A stretch of DNA of 64,000 nt. Source: an uncultured Eubacterium sp. GTDB taxonomy: Bacteria; Bacillota; Clostridia; Lachnospirales; Lachnospiraceae. Below the pieces are notes generated by a model, which worked only from the letters and a program-made list of their open reading frames with translations, was not told the origin of the DNA and searched no databases. The stretch lies in assembly GCA_910584245.1 (NCBI GenBank), contig CAJTZF010000001.1, positions 141,764 through 205,763 on the forward strand, written 5' to 3'. A program made the translations under genes and the position numbers. This document shows positions 63,409 through 64,000 of this stretch, in pieces. Position 1 is the first letter of the stretch, and each line of letters opens with the position of its first letter.

Positions 63409-64000
63409 TTATTGTTGCTCACTTCCCGATTTTGTTACCGTCACCGTACATGTCGATGTCTTTCCTCCGGCTTCCGCTGTTATTATTGCCGTTCCTTCTG
63501 CTACTGCTGTTACTACCCCGTTTTCTACTGTGGCAACCTTGTCATCATCGGATTTCCACGTAACGGTCTCTTCTTCCGACACACCAATTGCTGCCAGCGT
63601 TCCCGTCTCACCTACTTCCAATGCCAGTTCCGTTTTATCAAGCTTCAGACCCTGCTCTTCTGGGGCAGATTCCTTTACTGTCACCGTACATGTCGCTGTC
63701 TCTCCTCCAGCTGTCGCTGTTATCGTTGCCGTTCCTGCTTTTACTGCTGTTACCACGTTCGTATCCAGCTCCGTCGATTGTATCGGCTCTGCTGACTGAC
63801 CTGGCTCTACCGACTGTACCGGTTCCGTCGATTGTGACGGCTCTACTGACTGTAACGGCTCTGCTGACTGACCTGGCTCTACCGATTGTACCGGTTCCGT
63901 CGATTGTGACGGCTCTGCTGACTGTAACGGCTCTGTCGATTGTGACGGCTCTGCTGACTGACCTGGCTCCGTCGATTGTACCGGCTCCGTCGATTGTGAC
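63409..64000 (-). CDS. C-terminal part of a Big2 repeat surface protein, 5' end beyond window
   Basis: The frame is open from the right edge to a stop at 63409 (197 codons). It begins with at least 13 hexapeptides of the form QS[TAV]EP[VGSLI], runs directly into the second half of a Big2 domain (NVVTAVKAGTATITATAGGE), then has one complete Big2 domain (LKLDKTELALEVGETGTLAA, WKSDDDKVATVENGVVTAVA, ending CTVTVTKSGSEQQ). No membrane anchor or sorting signal follows, so attachment must lie upstream. Presumably an extracellular structural or adhesive protein. Confidence 0.82.
   Translation of the reverse strand, partial: SQSTEPVQSTEPGQSAEPSQSTEPLQSAEPSQSTEPVQSVEPGQSAEPLQSVEPSQSTEPVQSVEPGQSAEPIQSTELDTNVVTAVKAGTATITATAGGETATCTVTVKESAPEEQGLKLDKTELALEVGETGTLAAIGVSEEETVTWKSDDDKVATVENGVVTAVAEGTAIITAEAGGKTSTCTVTVTKSGSEQQ
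63766..64000 (-). repeat. 18-bp tandem repeats encoding QS[TAV]EP[x]
   Basis: Thirteen contiguous 18-base units, with third-base and one-base variants, continue past the window edge. Unit variants recur in order (V, G, S, L endings), suggesting a higher-order period of several units. Length variation by slippage or unequal exchange is expected. Confidence 0.92.

Noticed and set aside
63766..64000. CRISPR-like regular repeats at the right edge
   Set aside because: The units are contiguous 18-mers with no spacers and translate in frame into QS[TAV]EP[x]; they are coding repeats.

Overview
The window reads as chromosome of an anaerobic, spore-forming Clostridia member, most likely a Lachnospiraceae gut bacterium. 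Supporting signs are a single-chain pyruvate:ferredoxin oxidoreductase, type III glutamine synthetase, a sodium-pumping biotin decarboxylase operon, the sporulation genes yqfC/yqfD/spoVB, and large secreted proteins with Big2 domains and BspA-like leucine-rich repeats. Family names come from recognising motifs by eye; no database search was run.

Layout. 1-3.5 kb: nifJ (PFOR), cut by the left edge, divergent from a GntR/YtrA-type regulator with its ABC exporter (3.7-5.7 kb). 5.8-12.7 kb (minus): an envelope operon zapA, U32 peptidase, ftsW/rodA, class B PBP and a transglutaminase-like lipoprotein, with a clear promoter and a shared terminator. 12.7-18.1 kb (minus): two HAD phosphatases, an SGNH esterase, a Na+/phosphate cotransporter and folC. 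18.1-25.1 kb (minus): one operon leuB-ilvD-ilvB-serC-serA joining branched-chain amino acid and serine synthesis. 25.2-30.9 kb: an XRE regulator and a 1701-residue secreted GH2 beta-galactosidase. 30.9-37 kb (minus): a methyltransferase, then an operon with two different carboxyltransferases, a biotin carrier, and the OadG and OadB membrane subunits. 37.1-42.5 kb: two D,D-carboxypeptidases flanking type III glutamine synthetase, whose leader holds an intrinsic terminator. 42.5-48.4 kb (minus): yqfC, yqfD, phoH, ybeY, a DUF3048 protein and spoVB. 48.5-51.7 kb: rpsU and alaS.

51.7-64 kb is accessory DNA: a decayed flavodoxin gene, a P-loop kinase, two giant secreted proteins sharing an acidic linker and a basic LRR-like tail, a relic of a third such tail, a Phd antitoxin with a truncated PIN toxin, a lysine-rich Big2 protein, a Big2 relic, a small secreted protein bracketed by 23-bp perfect inverted repeats, and the end of a protein in which hexapeptide repeats run into half a Big2 domain.

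Most of the window is conserved metabolism and envelope biogenesis. The least ordinary material is the 52-64 kb surface-protein region, the inverted repeats at 62.6 and 63.3 kb, the leaders of glnN, alaS and rpsU, and the mixed carboxyltransferase operon. I found no CRISPR array, tRNA, rRNA, transposase or phage gene.
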